Shown here piece after piece: positions 21,831 to 32,666 of a DNA stretch of 64,000 nt. Source of the DNA: Isochrysis galbana (lineage: Eukaryota; Haptophyta; Isochrysidales; Isochrysidaceae). Position 1 is the stretch's first letter, and each line of letters begins with the position of its first letter. Position numbers and translations under genes: made by a program. The notes below the pieces were generated by a model. The model worked only from the letters and a program-made list of their open reading frames with translations. It made no database searches and was not told the origin of the DNA. The stretch is from positions 4,268,341 through 4,332,340 of the forward strand of contig CM030933.1 of the NCBI GenBank assembly GCA_018136815.1. The letters are read 5' to 3'.

Positions 21831-23066
21831 CTGCGATGTGCAGAAAAAGCGGGGCACAGAGTCGGAGATTCAAGACGGAAAGGCTCTCGAGGTAGTTGTT
21901 TGCTCAGCTATACGAGTTCGTGATTTCTCTATGACTTCTCCATTTTGGTCCCTCCTCCGACCCTCCCATAGCTGCATATAATATCCTTCCCACAAAATAT
22001 ACGAAGGGGGAGGTGTCATACAGCTGCCCCTCCCCCCCCCCCCCCTCCCCCCCAACCCGCGAAGGCTAAATGCGCGAACGAGAATGCGAGCTAGAGGGTA
22101 GAGGGTGCAATCCATGCAGTGTCTTCACCTCCCTCCACCCTTCTCCCTCCCTTTCGGAGCCCCACCAATCCCTGTCATAGCCTTACCGCACTAGAGTGGT
22201 CTCCCGTACGTGAAAGAGTGAGAGCGACCCGTCCATGCCTGGCCCGCCTTTCCCCTCCGAGATATCTGCAACCCTTCCCCAGCCACATTGGTTGGTGTTA
22301 CCATCCCGCTGTCCCTGATACTCTCTCCTAGCCCCTTGGATCCGCGTTCGTACCAGTGCCCCGAAAGAAAGAAAGACGGCGTGTGGGATGGGAGAGAGCA
22401 AGACCAATCCTGCCGTGTCTAGCCCTCATTGCCCATCTTCGACCTCCTAGATCGTTCCATACGCTCTCTAGTCAACCCTCCCACTCCGTCACCCCTTCCA
22501 ACCCGCCCGTAGCCCCCTGAACCGGCGTTCCCACTGGCTACCTGAGAGAGAGAGAAGGCGTGTGAGACGGGCGAGAGTGAGATCGAGAGGTGTGGGAGCG
22601 AGTGGAGCGCGTCCAGGATGCCGCGCGGCCACATGATGAGGCAGAGATATCCTCGCTGATGCCCGCCTCCCGCCCGTCGAGCCCGGCTCGCCGTGGGCGG
22701 GGGGCTGGGCTCGCTGCTCCCTTACCCCCGTCCCCCCACCCCCCCACCCCTCAGTTGGCGTTCTCTGGCTGGCCTGGGCGGGACGCCGCGGGAGGGGGGG
22801 GACAGAGAGAGAGGAGAGTTGGAGAGAGACAGAGAAGAGAGCGGGGAGGAGGAGGTCCGAATCAAAGAAAAAATCAATGGTGTGGGCAGGAGAGAGGGGA
22901 AAAGGAGGGAGAGAAAGAGAAAGGGGGAAGGTAAGCGTAGAGTGCATGGTGATGAGGAGACGGCTACATTTAGTGTACAGTACGTGGTATTTCATGGAAA
23001 TACGTAAGAATATTACGGTTTGGAAATGGGGAGTGAGACCGCACGGAGAGACACCGACACCAGAAA

Positions 23067-24065
23067 TATCTCTTAAGAGGCGGCTGGAAGCACCTGCAAA
23101 GGTGCTTCGAGACCCTTTTTTATTCCTAGCATATTGGCGGCTCCTTGGAGCCTAGAGGACATTAAAATTGAGCTGGAGCCTTGCCATCAATATGGAGGAC
23201 TAGTCTTATGCATAAGATGGAGTCGCATCGCCCGAAATTTGCTCCCATGACCTGATCGGTGGCGATGCTGCCGACGAGCCGGCGTCGCACGTCGTTCACA
23301 ACGCATGCTGCAGGAGATCGAGTCAGAGTTCACAACTCTCATCAAGATTATACGTGTCGGGGGCATTTATTGATGCTGAGTAATCTAAGCCTTACAAATC
23401 ATACACAAGATGAACTGCTCACAAACGCTTTGGACCAGAATATTTGATGGGCAAAGCGTTCCCCTTTGAGACAGACCACATACAAGCGAGCGGAGACGAG
23501 CACACAACACACACAAGCATTCAGACTGCACGTGCGCGCATTGCAGTGGACTGCCTGCGCGTCGCCGTGGCCAGCGCGCAGGCAGTCCATATGTGTCTAG
23601 CCATAACACTCCCTGATCGGGCGCGCAGACACAGACAGCCTGCCGTAAAATTGCTGGCTCGTGCTCGTGCGCTGCGCCATTGCCGCTGCAGCAGCTAGCC
23701 GCCAACACCAGCAGCCACTCGCCCGCCACTGTGGCGATCGGAACGTGCCGAACCACAAACAAAGGCAACCAGGCTTGTCAGTCCCCCTTCCCACCGCCTA
23801 GATGTTCGCCCATCTGCTCGTGAAAGGTGAAGCACCTTTCGCGGCGCGCGCATGCAGCGCCGCCCAGGTGACACAAATGGTGACCTAGCTCGCGCTGCGC
23901 GTCGAGCTGGGGGCTAGGGCCAAGATATGATGGGTGAGGGGTATGGAGACGCCCTCCCATGCCGCTACAGCCGCCAACGAGGTGGTCTGAGAGGCATGGG
24001 AGGGGACGGCGCGGCGCGGCGACGGCGTGCAGCACCTCCGAAGGTGCTTCGCCTCTTAAGAGATA
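23067..24065. mobile_element. Foldback/MITE-like element with TIRs
   Basis: The left end reads TATCTCTTAAGAGGCG followed by a GAAGCACC...GGTGCTTC hairpin. The right end is its inverse: a GCACC...GGTGC hairpin followed by CGCCTCTTAAGAGATA. The 999-bp interior has no transposase-like frame and contains another AAGCACCTTTCG unit at 23830. A partial relative of the end occurs at about 50820-50850. A clear TSD could not be established; the flanks are AAA on the left and AAAG on the right. Confidence 0.6.
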
Positions 24066-24560
24066 AAAGAGACCGTCCACACACATGCAAACCATATCAC
24101 AGGAGACCTTGTGGTGGACAGAGAGCGCGCGGGGGAAGAGAGAGGTGAGGATAGGAAGAGAGAGAAGAAAACGAGAGAGAGCGAGAGGATGAATTTGGGC
24201 GGGGGCTCTCCCCTCATGCCGTCCTGTGTGCTGAACTAACGATAGAAATGTGGCCTGTTCACGAGAACAAAACTCGTGTGGACTGTCCGTGCTGCTGTCC
24301 GGAATGGTGTGGTGAGGCCGAGCAAGAGGCGGGTACTCTTAGAAAGTGGAAGCGTTGGGGGTAGGAGGCCGGATGGTGTGGAGTTGGGGTTGGGAGTGAT
24401 TGGACCTGGTTGTGCCACGGGTCTAGGCGTCTAGGCGGGGTAGGGGTAGGGGTAGGGCGGAGGCGCAGGAGCAGGAGGCAGGAGCAGGAGGAGGCAAGAG
24501 GCAAGGGATTCTAAGATCTAGATGCTCCGTTAGGCTGATATGAGTCCATTAGTCCGTCTA

Positions 24561-24707
24561 AAAAAAATCTGAAGATTCTGGGCTACACACCTACTATTGC
24601 CTGGGTATCCCCTCTCTACTCACACCGCCCTTAAATTCCCTCCCTCCACCTCTTTCCCTGCCCCCCTTCATTCCTTGGTCTTCGGTTTCAGGGGTCCGGC
24701 CCTGGTG
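24561..24707. mobile_element. SINE-like retroposon with perfect 19-bp target duplication
   Basis: A 147-bp insert beginning AAAAAAATCTGAAGATTCTGG is bounded by two exact copies of GAGTCCATTAGTCCGTCTA (24542-24560 and 24708-24726). A diverged second copy of the insert, without these flanks, lies at 60091-60236. A long TSD plus an A/T homopolymer end is typical of LINE-mobilised retroposons. The A-run at the left end means that on the minus strand the element ends in poly(T), so its transcribed orientation is uncertain. No tRNA-like promoter boxes were confirmed. Confidence 0.75.
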
Positions 24708-25542
24708 GAGTCCATTAGTCCGTCTAGCACGGAACAGGTCTCTGTGCGTTCCCTACATGTGAAACACAGTCAAACTTAGAAATAAAACAGCAAAAACTGT
24801 GTGTTTTTTGCCGTCGAAAGAAAACACGGAGAAAAACAGTGTAATAAAACCTGATGGGGCACTCCTGCCGTCGCCAACGAGCAACGAGCAGGAGGGAGCC
24901 CACGAGGTCAGGGGGGGCGCTGGACACTAGCCCCACCTGGGTGTCCTCCAACCCATCTCTAACGTCCCCCGGCAGGAAGAATTCGTCCTCCGTTGACCCC
25001 TGCGCGGGGTCGCCCTCGACCCTCGACCGGGTTGGCCCGTCGGGCGGGTCGACGAGCTCGGGGGAGTCGTTGACGGCGCCGGCGTCGGCGGGGGCGAGCG
25101 AAGCGGGGGTGGCTGACATAAGCTTGAGCGCGTGCGTGTGTGTGTGTGCTGGGGCGAAGCTGGCGGCGCGCGGCGGCGAGGGAAAAGGGGGGAAGCGTCG
25201 CCCCTCTCCCGCGGGGGGCTTCCCTCTCGCTTCTTTTCCCCGGTCTTCGCGCGCCGCTGCTCCGTTGGCGTTCACTTGCGCAAACTAAAGTTCGCTGTCT
25301 AGTAACATAGATATTTCTGGAGAAAAGCCAACGGGGGAAGGGAGGGGCTCGCGTGGGGGAGAGGTGTACCGTCCGTCCATCGCGCCGAGCCGCGCCTCTC
25401 CCCGCTCCCCCCAACTTTTACTATCTCTGCTCGCGACAGCCGCTGCACCGTGCGTCTTCGTGCTGCCTCCTATCTTCGTCCACCTGCACTTCCTCCATCA
25501 CACTCTTCCTGTCACCCCACCCGCCCTCCTCTTTTCCTCCGA

Positions 25543-28128
25543 ATGCCTGGCCGCTCAAGCGTCGTCTTCCTTCTGCTCGATGACTGGGGCTCTTACGATG
25601 CCGCATTCCGCGAGGCGCAGCTGGGACGGACGCCGACTTTACACACGCCGCGAATCGACGAGCTCGCTTCTGCTGGAGTTCAACTCGCCAGGTACTACGT
25701 GCAGCCCATCTGCTCGCCCACACGCTCGGCGCTGCTCTCAGGCCGCTACCAGATCCACACAGGGCTGCAAGATGGCATCATCGAGGCGCACGCGCGGGTC
25801 TGCCTCCCGCCGGCATTTGGTACTATGGCTGACGCCTTCCAGCAACTCGGGTACAGCACGCATATGGTTGGCAAGTGGCATGTAGGCATCTACAAGCGTG
25901 AGTGTCTGCCTTGGTACCGTGGCTTCGACACCTTCTACGGCTTCCTAACTGGCTCCGAGTACCACTACACAAAGATCCAACGCATCGCAAGGGGGACCGA
26001 GAACGTCTCGCGGTTGTATCCAGACTTTCGCACTCACACCGGGCCTGCACTCTCGGACTGCATCGCGTCTTCAACGGCACCATTGGATGCCGGCTGGACC
26101 TGTGAAAGCAGCTCTAGGAACGAGTCTTCTAGCGAGTACGAAGAGATGAATGGTCAACTTTTCTCGATCAATGACTCCGAACCTTCCGGAAGAATGAGCC
26201 TCAGCGACGCGCAGGCGATGTGCAACAAACGACGTGATTGTGATGCTTTCTCATTTCGCCCTAGTGCGGCCTGCGCTGAAGGGGATTGTGAAGTTTACTT
26301 TGCGAGATCGACCCGACAAGTATCGGCAACAGCAGGGTGGCGCACGCGCGTGCGCTGTCCACGTGTGAACTGGCAGATGGACCCACGGTGCTACTCAACC
26401 CACATGTTCACCGCTGAAGCCACTCGCATAATTGCCAAGTCGGAGCATGCCTTGAAAGTCAGAGCTGGAGCCGGCCGAACACTTGGTGGGTCCTTCAAAC
26501 CCATCTTCTTGTACCTTGCACTCCAAGCTGTCCATGAGCCTGTCGAGGTGCCTCTACCGTACGAGCGCATGTATTCGGCTACCATATCTGATCGCACTCG
26601 GCGTGTCTATTCAGGTCTTTGTCTATCTCTAGCACAACCGCCTGCGTCTTATACAGCTCTCCTCATGCGGTGCACCGCAGCGGCGAGAGAGAAGCACCGC
26701 GCCTTGCATCCGCCTTAACTTCTTCCCCCGCCTTCCTAACGGTCGCTCCGCAATGCCAAACGTGGCCCACCAGAAGCGAACGGCATGCCCTTCTAAGTGG
26801 TGATATAGAGCGTGGTCTCAGCCACCACTACACGCATGCCCACCGCAGGGATGGTCTCTGCCGTTGATGAGTGCCTCTCGAACGTCACATCTGCGCTGGC
26901 GGCATCCTCGATGCTCTCTTCGACCATCGTTGTGGTCTCGAGCGACAATGGCGGATGGATGGGATATGGAGGTACATGGAAGCCTGGCTGTGGGCACCAT
27001 GTTTGGGCTGCGTTTCGAGTGCCTTCAGGTCGTATGCCCTCCTAGATATCTTTCATTCCTGCTCCCTGGACTGTAGGGCTCAACTACCCATTTAGGGGCC
27101 ACAAAACCACCATGTGGGAAGGTGGTATGCGTGCAATTGGATTTGTCTATGCTCCAATGCTACTACCGCCATTCAGGGTATCAGAGCAAATCGGTTTGCA
27201 ATCAGCTCCCTCTATTGCTTCAGCTCCGTCGACATATCGAGAGCTGCCTAGTATCTCAAGTGCATCGACCTCCCGGACTTTTGATGGGCTCTTCCATGTG
27301 ACCGACTGGCTTCCCACTCTCGTGCGAGGAGCGGCAGGTGTGGATGTACGTAGTCTTGGAGCGCATTTTTTTGGCATTGATGGCATCGATCAGTGGGACG
27401 CCATTGCGCAGGTAGCGATACCCGGAGGTGCTGTTAGGACGCGAGGACTACAACCTGATGCCCGTTCAGGGCATCACATTTCAAGTGTCGCGGCTAGGAC
27501 GGATGGTAGCAGTTGGCCTCACTCCTTGCACACGGTGGTGAGCACACCTCGCCAACAAATTCTGCACAACATCGAGGGTATCGGCGGACGTGGCGCCGCT
27601 GTTCTGCGCGTGGCGCAATATAAGCTCATGCTGAATATGGCGCCGTCACGTGGATTCGACGGCTGGTGTGACATGTGCCGTAGCTCCGAGGGATGCACGG
27701 TGCCTGTAAACGCCGGTCCTGGCTCAGAGGGGCCAGCTATCAAGCTTGTCCAGCATGGCGCACAAGTTTGCTGTTGGAATCCACCGATGCTAGATGGCAG
27801 CTGCCCGAATGCTACGCGCCCCCAACCGCCGCCACCCGTGCTGCTATTCGACATTGATGAGGACCCTCGGGAATTGCATAATATTGCCGACAGCTCGCCC
27901 TCCATCGTCTCAGAGATGCTCCGCCTCATGGATGTGCACAACCGCAGTGCTGTTTCATGCTGCATTTGCACAGGCTCAACACCCGATGAGCTGGAGATGA
28001 GCCAGCCTCCACTTGAAGATTTCTGGTTCCGTTTCCGTGACGAGGGCCCCAACTCCGACCCTTCATGCAAATTGATGAACGAGCCGCCGTGGCGCGCCAG
28101 TCGCATGTCGCGTCCTTTGGTGTTCTAG
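25543..28128 (+). CDS. Type I (formylglycine) sulfatase, arylsulfatase B-like, with inserted Cys-rich module
   Basis: Three exons, 25543-26614, 26849-26971 and 27077-28128, have phase-1 GT-AG introns and give about 748 residues. N-terminal metal-site aspartates are in VVFLLLDDWGSYD. The CSPTR motif has Cys57 as the predicted formylglycine precursor, followed by SGRYQIHTGL; GKWHVG holds K111 and H113. Residues about 165-285 are an insertion with paired Cys (CDAFSFRPSAACAEGDC), like PAN/apple-type or other lectin modules. The fold resumes at THMFTAEA and LYLALQAVHEPVEVPLPY. Exon 2 supplies VVVSSDNGGW and exon 3 NYPFRGHKTTMWEGGMRA and the C-terminal FDIDEDPRELHNIA. It should hydrolyse sulfate esters of polysaccharides. 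No signal peptide follows the chosen ATG, so an upstream leader exon may exist. Confidence 0.85.
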
Positions 28129-28889
28129 CGAATCGGGGGGTCAACCTATTCTATTCCGTGACCACGTTTGCAATGCAACTTGGACATCGTATTTGTGGTT
28201 GTCCGAACACCGTTCGAGAAAGAGCGGCTGAGCACTATTCGGAGGAAGTAATGAATAAATCACATAATATTCTCGCCGCGCACGCGAATCTGGACCCGCT
28301 ACTCTCACGCAAGCGTTATACTTCTACACCCCCACTGCCACTGCCCCCCGGCCCTGCCCTCCCCCGCCATCAAGCGACTCCCTCCGTGCACTACTAGGGA
28401 CTAGGGGGCTAAGGGTAATAGGCTTAGGTATTGTCCGGTCAGACTAAGTTTATACTTAGCTCACCGATGGGCGCATGGAGGGCACGAGCCCTCCCCCTCT
28501 CTCCACTCCTCCGCCTTGCCGCTGTGGGGGAGGAACCAAGTCGCGTTCCGTCGAAAGAGGACCAGGCGTTTTGTTTTCACTTATCTTCTATTGGTTGAAC
28601 CCCGCATTCCAGTCAGTCACACCGTTAGAGTCACACTTTCACACATAGTATTGAGACAATGGGGCTCCTCTGGCCTACACGTGTCGCATCCGCGATCGAC
28701 CTTTTTGTTTTAGAAGTTGTTTGCGTTTCTTTGTTCCCTCCTTGCAGGCTAGCCACGAGTCACCGTCGTAGTGTCCTACATTCGTCCATTCGCCCTTGTT
28801 GCCCTCGCCTCCTTTATCGCCTCCTTTGTCGCCTGCTTGCCCCCCACCTGGCTTACCTCCTTGCGTGCTCCTCGCGTTTTAGGCTAAGT
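28129..28889. other. Intergenic region with inverted copy of repeat family A
   Basis: Positions 28440-28556 are a truncated inverted copy of family A (ACTAAGTTTATACTTAG end, GGCACGAGCC, GGGGGAGGAACCA). The remainder, including the CT-rich stretch at 28720-28880 before the direct repeat, has no recognisable gene. Confidence 0.5.
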
Positions 28890-29025
28890 CGCGCGGTCAG
28901 GTATCGCCGGTGCAAGGAACCGCCCCATGTGTGACCCTGATTCCCCCTCAGGTGTTGGCCGTTGGATTATATCGTGGCGCTATTTTACTTCGGTCTTCAT
29001 CAAATCACTTAAGGGTTTTCGAAAG

Positions 29026-30222
29026 ATGCCAACCCACCTGCTTCCAGAACATTTCGACGATCTTTGCCGCACGCTCGCCGACATCAAGACCGACGCCGAC
29101 GCCCTGTGCGCCGAGGGTGTCAGCGCCCCGCGCGTCCTTGTTGTCGGCGAGACGAGCGGAGTTGTCTCGTCTATGTTTCTTCTCGCCGGCGCCGACGTCG
29201 CGACGTGCGACCTGTGCCCGTCCGAGGTGGAATATGTTCCGCACTTCGAAGGGGACGCGGATCTCGTTCAAGATCTCGGGTGGGACCTCGTCATAGCCCA
29301 CCCTCCGTGCACCTACCTCTCTAACGCCGGCTTGAGGTGGATTCACTCCAACCCCGAGCGCCTCGCCAATACCGCCGCCGCCGCCGCCCAGTTTCGCCGC
29401 CGCCTGGAGGCTAAAGCGCCATTCCTGGCAGTCGAGAACCCCAAGATGCACTACTACGCTAAGGCGTTGTTGGACGGCATCGAAGCTACGCAATACGTCC
29501 ACCCGTGGCAGCACGGCACCGGACACACGAAAGCTACAGGACTCTACCTCTCCTCGAGCCTCCCTCCGCTCCAACCAACGTGCATTGTTCCGGGCCGAGA
29601 GGCCGTGATGGCTAACCTTCCCATGACCCCTCATCGCGGCGCTCTCCGGAGCCGCACTTACGTGGGCATCGCGGGGGCGATGGCATCTCAGTGGATGCCG
29701 GTGGTCCTGGACCACTGCCGTTCGGCATCTCACCGACACCACGACTCTGCCTCCGCCCTTCTAGCGCGAGCTCGCGAGGCGCAGGCCTCGCAATCGCCAC
29801 CTGTTCAGCAGCACCCGAGCAACGCCCCCTCTCCTACGGCGATCGCCGCGATAGATACGGCTTGGATGCCGTGGCTCGAGAAGCCGCGGGAGCGCACTCT
29901 CCCCGTCCGTCCGGCTCGCATGCTCCGCAAAATACGCAACCGGTGGCGCGTGTGGACCACTACCCCCGCCTCCGCCGGACCCCTCTCATTCTCCTGGGTT
30001 CCAGTGCCCGACTCACTGGCCCGAGCACTCGACGCCTCGCTTGGGACGTCTGCATGCCCTACTTGGACGACATTGGCGTCTGGTCGACGGGTACTGGCGC
30101 GACGCTTGATGAGCGCATTGAGGCCTCGTTCGAGCAGATGCTCCACCGCCTCGATCTCGTACTCGAACGCTTGCGTTGGGCGCGCGGTCAGGTATCGCCG
30201 GTGCAAGGAACCGCCCCATGTG
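29026..30222 (+). CDS. Phage-type cytosine-5 DNA methyltransferase-like protein
   Basis: The ATG at 29026 straddles the end of the left 138-bp repeat; an in-frame upstream ATG at 28927 lies inside it. Motifs run in MTase order: a motif I-like RVLVVGETSGVVSSMFLLAGADVATCDL (about residues 35-65), the catalytic-type loop DLVIAHPPCTYLSNAGLRW, then PFLAVENPKMHYYAKALL. After these come HGTGHTKATGLYL and SLPPLQPT, typical of phage and plasmid Dcm-like proteins. The recognisable domain ends near 29710. The frame continues as low-complexity sequence and stops at 30220-30222 inside the right repeat, a tail unlikely to be native. The domain itself has no stops, so activity is possible. It is the only bacterial/phage-type enzyme recognised in the window. 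Confidence 0.75.
30030..30192 (+). pseudogene. Ty3/gypsy-like reverse transcriptase fragment
   Basis: Reading DVCMPYLDDIGVWSTG then RIEASFEQMLHRLDLVLERLRWA, this is the catalytic YLDD box and the following helix of Ty3/gypsy reverse transcriptase. Only about 50 residues are present, in a different frame from the methyltransferase, and the fragment is cut by the right-hand direct repeat. It is non-functional and marks the methyltransferase as retroelement cargo or neighbour. Confidence 0.7.
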
Positions 30223-30946
30223 TGACCCTGATTCCCCCTCAGGTGTTGGCCGTTGGATTATATCGTGGCGCTATTTTACTTCGGTCTTCATCAAATCACT
30301 TAAGGGTTTTCGAAAGATTCCCTCCTTATTCCTGTGCGTAACTGTCGCCCCGTCGGATCGTCCGTCGCCCCGTCGCTCTCTTGTCGGCATTCTCTTCCTT
30401 GTTCGATCTGCCAGCGGGTTCCTGTGCGTTCCGTGATAGGGATACGTTAGTGTGGAGAGTGTTGATGTGAGTGTAGTGTCATCTCGTCGGTCCATCGGCC
30501 TCTAGCCGTCTGTCGGCTGTCGTTCTTCGTTCGTCGCTCTCGTCCTCGTTCTCGTCCCCGTTCTCGTCCCTCGTTCTCAACACTACCTCAATACCAAACC
30601 TCTCCAATCCCTCAGCCCCAGCCTATCCATCCCGATCCGCCCAGCCATGTCCGCTCCGTCGTCGCGCTCGCCCTCGCCCAGGCCCGTCCTCCCGCCTTTC
30701 TCTGCTGAGGAGGTGGTCCAGCCCGTCATTGGCCACTCCCCAACTTCCGCCGCGCCTCTCGCCGCTTCCCTTCCGTTCCCTCCGTTCCCATCCGAGGCAG
30801 TGGTAACCTCGGATCCGTCAACACGTCTATTTCGCATCACAAACAGAGGTTTTGTTTTCACATATCTGGCAAGCCTCACTCACACCTTCTATCTTCTTTC
30901 TTCTTTGTCTTCCTTTCCTTCTCCGAGGCCCAAGACCCTCCCTTGA

Positions 30947-31075
30947 TAGGCCCAGGTAGAAATATGCAGCATATGCAATTGCACATTTGGGTAGATTTGT
31001 CAGATCTGCATACATATGTCGACACATTTTCGCATATTTTTTGCATATTTGGGTAGAAGTGGAGCGGGAGAGAGG
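30947..31075. repeat. Dispersed repeat family C, copy 1
   Basis: AT-rich unit from TAGGCCCAGGTAGAAATATG to TGGGTAGAAGTGGAGCGGGAGAGAGG. It is nearly identical, bar a few small indels, to 35727-35851 in the same orientation. It contains the palindromic words GCATATGC and CAATTG. No coding capacity. Confidence 0.8.
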
Positions 31076-31745
31076 GGCCCACCACCGAGCGGCAGAAGAT
31101 GATTTCTGCTTTGGGTGGTGGTGGTGGGTTCCCGCCAGATGCGCTGTGAGGCGCTCTGGCAAGATCTTGGGCTTTTCTGCTCGCTGCAGAGTAGAGAGCT
31201 ACGACGTGGCCCGTCCTGAGGCCGCCCACGGGTCTTGCCTCATCGATCAGCGCCGAATCTGGCACTGTCAGAGAGAGGAGGGCCGCGAGGGCAGCCTCAA
31301 CGCGGGGGCTCGTCAGCCACGCGTGGACGGCCGCGTCGGTGAGCTGGTCCTGGTTCTCGATGCCGAGTTCGAGTAAGCGCGAATCCTGCGAGGGGCGGGT
31401 CGGGATGGTCGGGGCGGGGTCTGTGGTAGCCAGGGTAGCCGCGTGCGCGCGCTGTGAGGAGCTGGGTGGGCTGCGCGGGCAATGATGCCAGAGGGTCAGG
31501 GGGTGGTCGGACTGTCGGCAGCCCGACACGGCGCTGCATCGGGCGGGAATCAAATGCCGAATGTAGCTTAGATATAAAGGAACCGATCCCCCCGCGGGCG
31601 CGATCGCCAAATCTTTACGGGTAGAGCGTGAGCGCGCGTGACGGAGGGGGGGAGAGGGGGGGAGAATCGCACCATTTCCTGGCTAAGATTTTCGTGGCGG
31701 CAGGTGGCCCCCCCTGAAGGTTTTTTATTGGGCCTTGCGCCACGG

Positions 31746-31804
31746 TCAAAAAATACAGCCCAACCCTTACTAATAGTTAAAAAGCCCCCGTTTGACCGCC
31801 CTAG
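31746..31804. repeat. Tiny TIR repeat family D (CGGTCAAA ends), copy 1
   Basis: An element of about 60 bp with left end CGGTCAAAAAA and right end TTAAAAAGC...GTTTGACCGCCCT. Related copies are at 36869-36932 and, lacking a clear left end, 42500-42561. The TIR CGGTCAAA/TTTGACCG is the conserved feature. Confidence 0.6.
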
Positions 31805-32666
31805 CACCAACAGCTCTGCGGCAAAGACGAGGAGCGCTGCGTCGATCGCACGCGGTCGCGCCGTGGCGCGCAGTCCCGAGTCCCGAGCCGTCCAATCCCC
31901 TCTGCCTGCGCCGTCTCCACCTCGCAATGCACACCTGCAGGGCTAGGGCGAGGCGAGCATCCTCCACCTCTTGCACTGTGAAGGGGCGCGTGGGCATCTC
32001 GCGGGAGGGGCCCAACAATGCGCGCGCTCTCTTTCAACCACTTGTTGGAACCAAGAAGCGAGTTTACATTTTGTGGAGCAGTTGCAAGAGCCCTCCACAG
32101 AACTATTTCAGGCCCGTTCTTTCAACCTTTCTAAAACCCCGCAAAAGACCTCTATTTTCTCTGCATATGGGTAACAAAGCGAGTCCCCCCAGGCCCCAGG
32201 ACGAAGACAGACGGGGGCATGCCCTTTTTGGGTGCTAGAATACCAAGGGGAAGACTGGGGTCTATCCCCTCATAGTACTTAGTAATAAGATGTCTGCTCT
32301 TCTCTTGCCTTTTTCTACCTCCCTCCCTCATCATCTTCCTCTTCTCTTACTCTAGGAGTACACCCTCTTCCTCTATATTCTCCATTCCTTCTTCCACCTC
32401 TCCATCTTCCCTCTTCTCCCCCCCCCCCTCCTCTTCCATCACCTCCCCTTCCCCTCCCCTTTCGCTCCTCGGCGCTGCAGGTCCCCCAACAACCCCAACC
32501 CCTCCTCTCCCCTTCCCCCCTCCCTCTCCATCACCATCGTTCCTCAGCCCAACACCGCCCCCTCTCCACGATCCTCTTCCCACAATTCTTCCCACCCATC
32601 TACCAGTCTGCCTTGCCTTCCTCTGAGCCCCCTGCCTACCCCCCCCCTCTCTCTCTCCCACTCTTG

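Larger units (their letters stand above)
21831..25542. other. Long gene-poor, repeat-rich interval
   Basis: Contains the unplaced 5' end of the Tweety-like gene, C/G-rich and CT/GA microsatellites (22000-22930), a diverged local duplication (about 22260-22420 versus 22480-22590), a foldback element (23067-24065), GGGGTAG-type repeats (24430-24500) and a SINE-like insertion (24561-24707). Positions 24860-25290 are GC-rich with open frames on both strands and no motif. No further gene is supportable. Confidence 0.5.
28890..30318 (+). mobile_element. Retroelement fragment with methyltransferase and reverse transcriptase, bounded by perfect 138-bp direct repeats
   Basis: Positions 28890-29027 and 30181-30318 are identical over 138 bp. 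Between them lie a methyltransferase ORF and, in another frame, a Ty3/gypsy-type RT core (PYLDDIGVW at about 30057-30083 plus a following amphipathic helix). The repeat ends (CGCGCGG...GAAAGAT) lack the usual TG...CA of LTRs and no TSD is visible. They may instead be an internal duplication, a recombination junction or an assembly artefact. Downstream, a gag-like N-terminus at 30647 suggests that more of the same or a sister element follows. Confidence 0.65.
30319..32666. other. Retroelement leader, gag-like start and repeats
   Basis: Positions 30500-30646 are a (T)CGTTCTCGTCC-rich leader followed by an ATG at 30647 opening MSAPSSRSPSPRPVLPPFSAEEVV, like a truncated gag start. Positions 30947-31075 are a repeat shared with 35727-35851. 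On the minus strand about 31380-31130 a frame reads LLELGIENQDQLTDAAVHAWL...ALLSLTVPDSALID without a known match. A tiny TIR repeat lies at 31746-31804. Positions 32300-32640 are CT-rich, the leader of the F-box gene. Confidence 0.45.

Noticed and set aside
29005-29742. Minus-strand ORF of 245 codons opposite the methyltransferase
   Set aside because: Mirror frame of a high-GC gene; the plus strand carries clear methyltransferase motifs.
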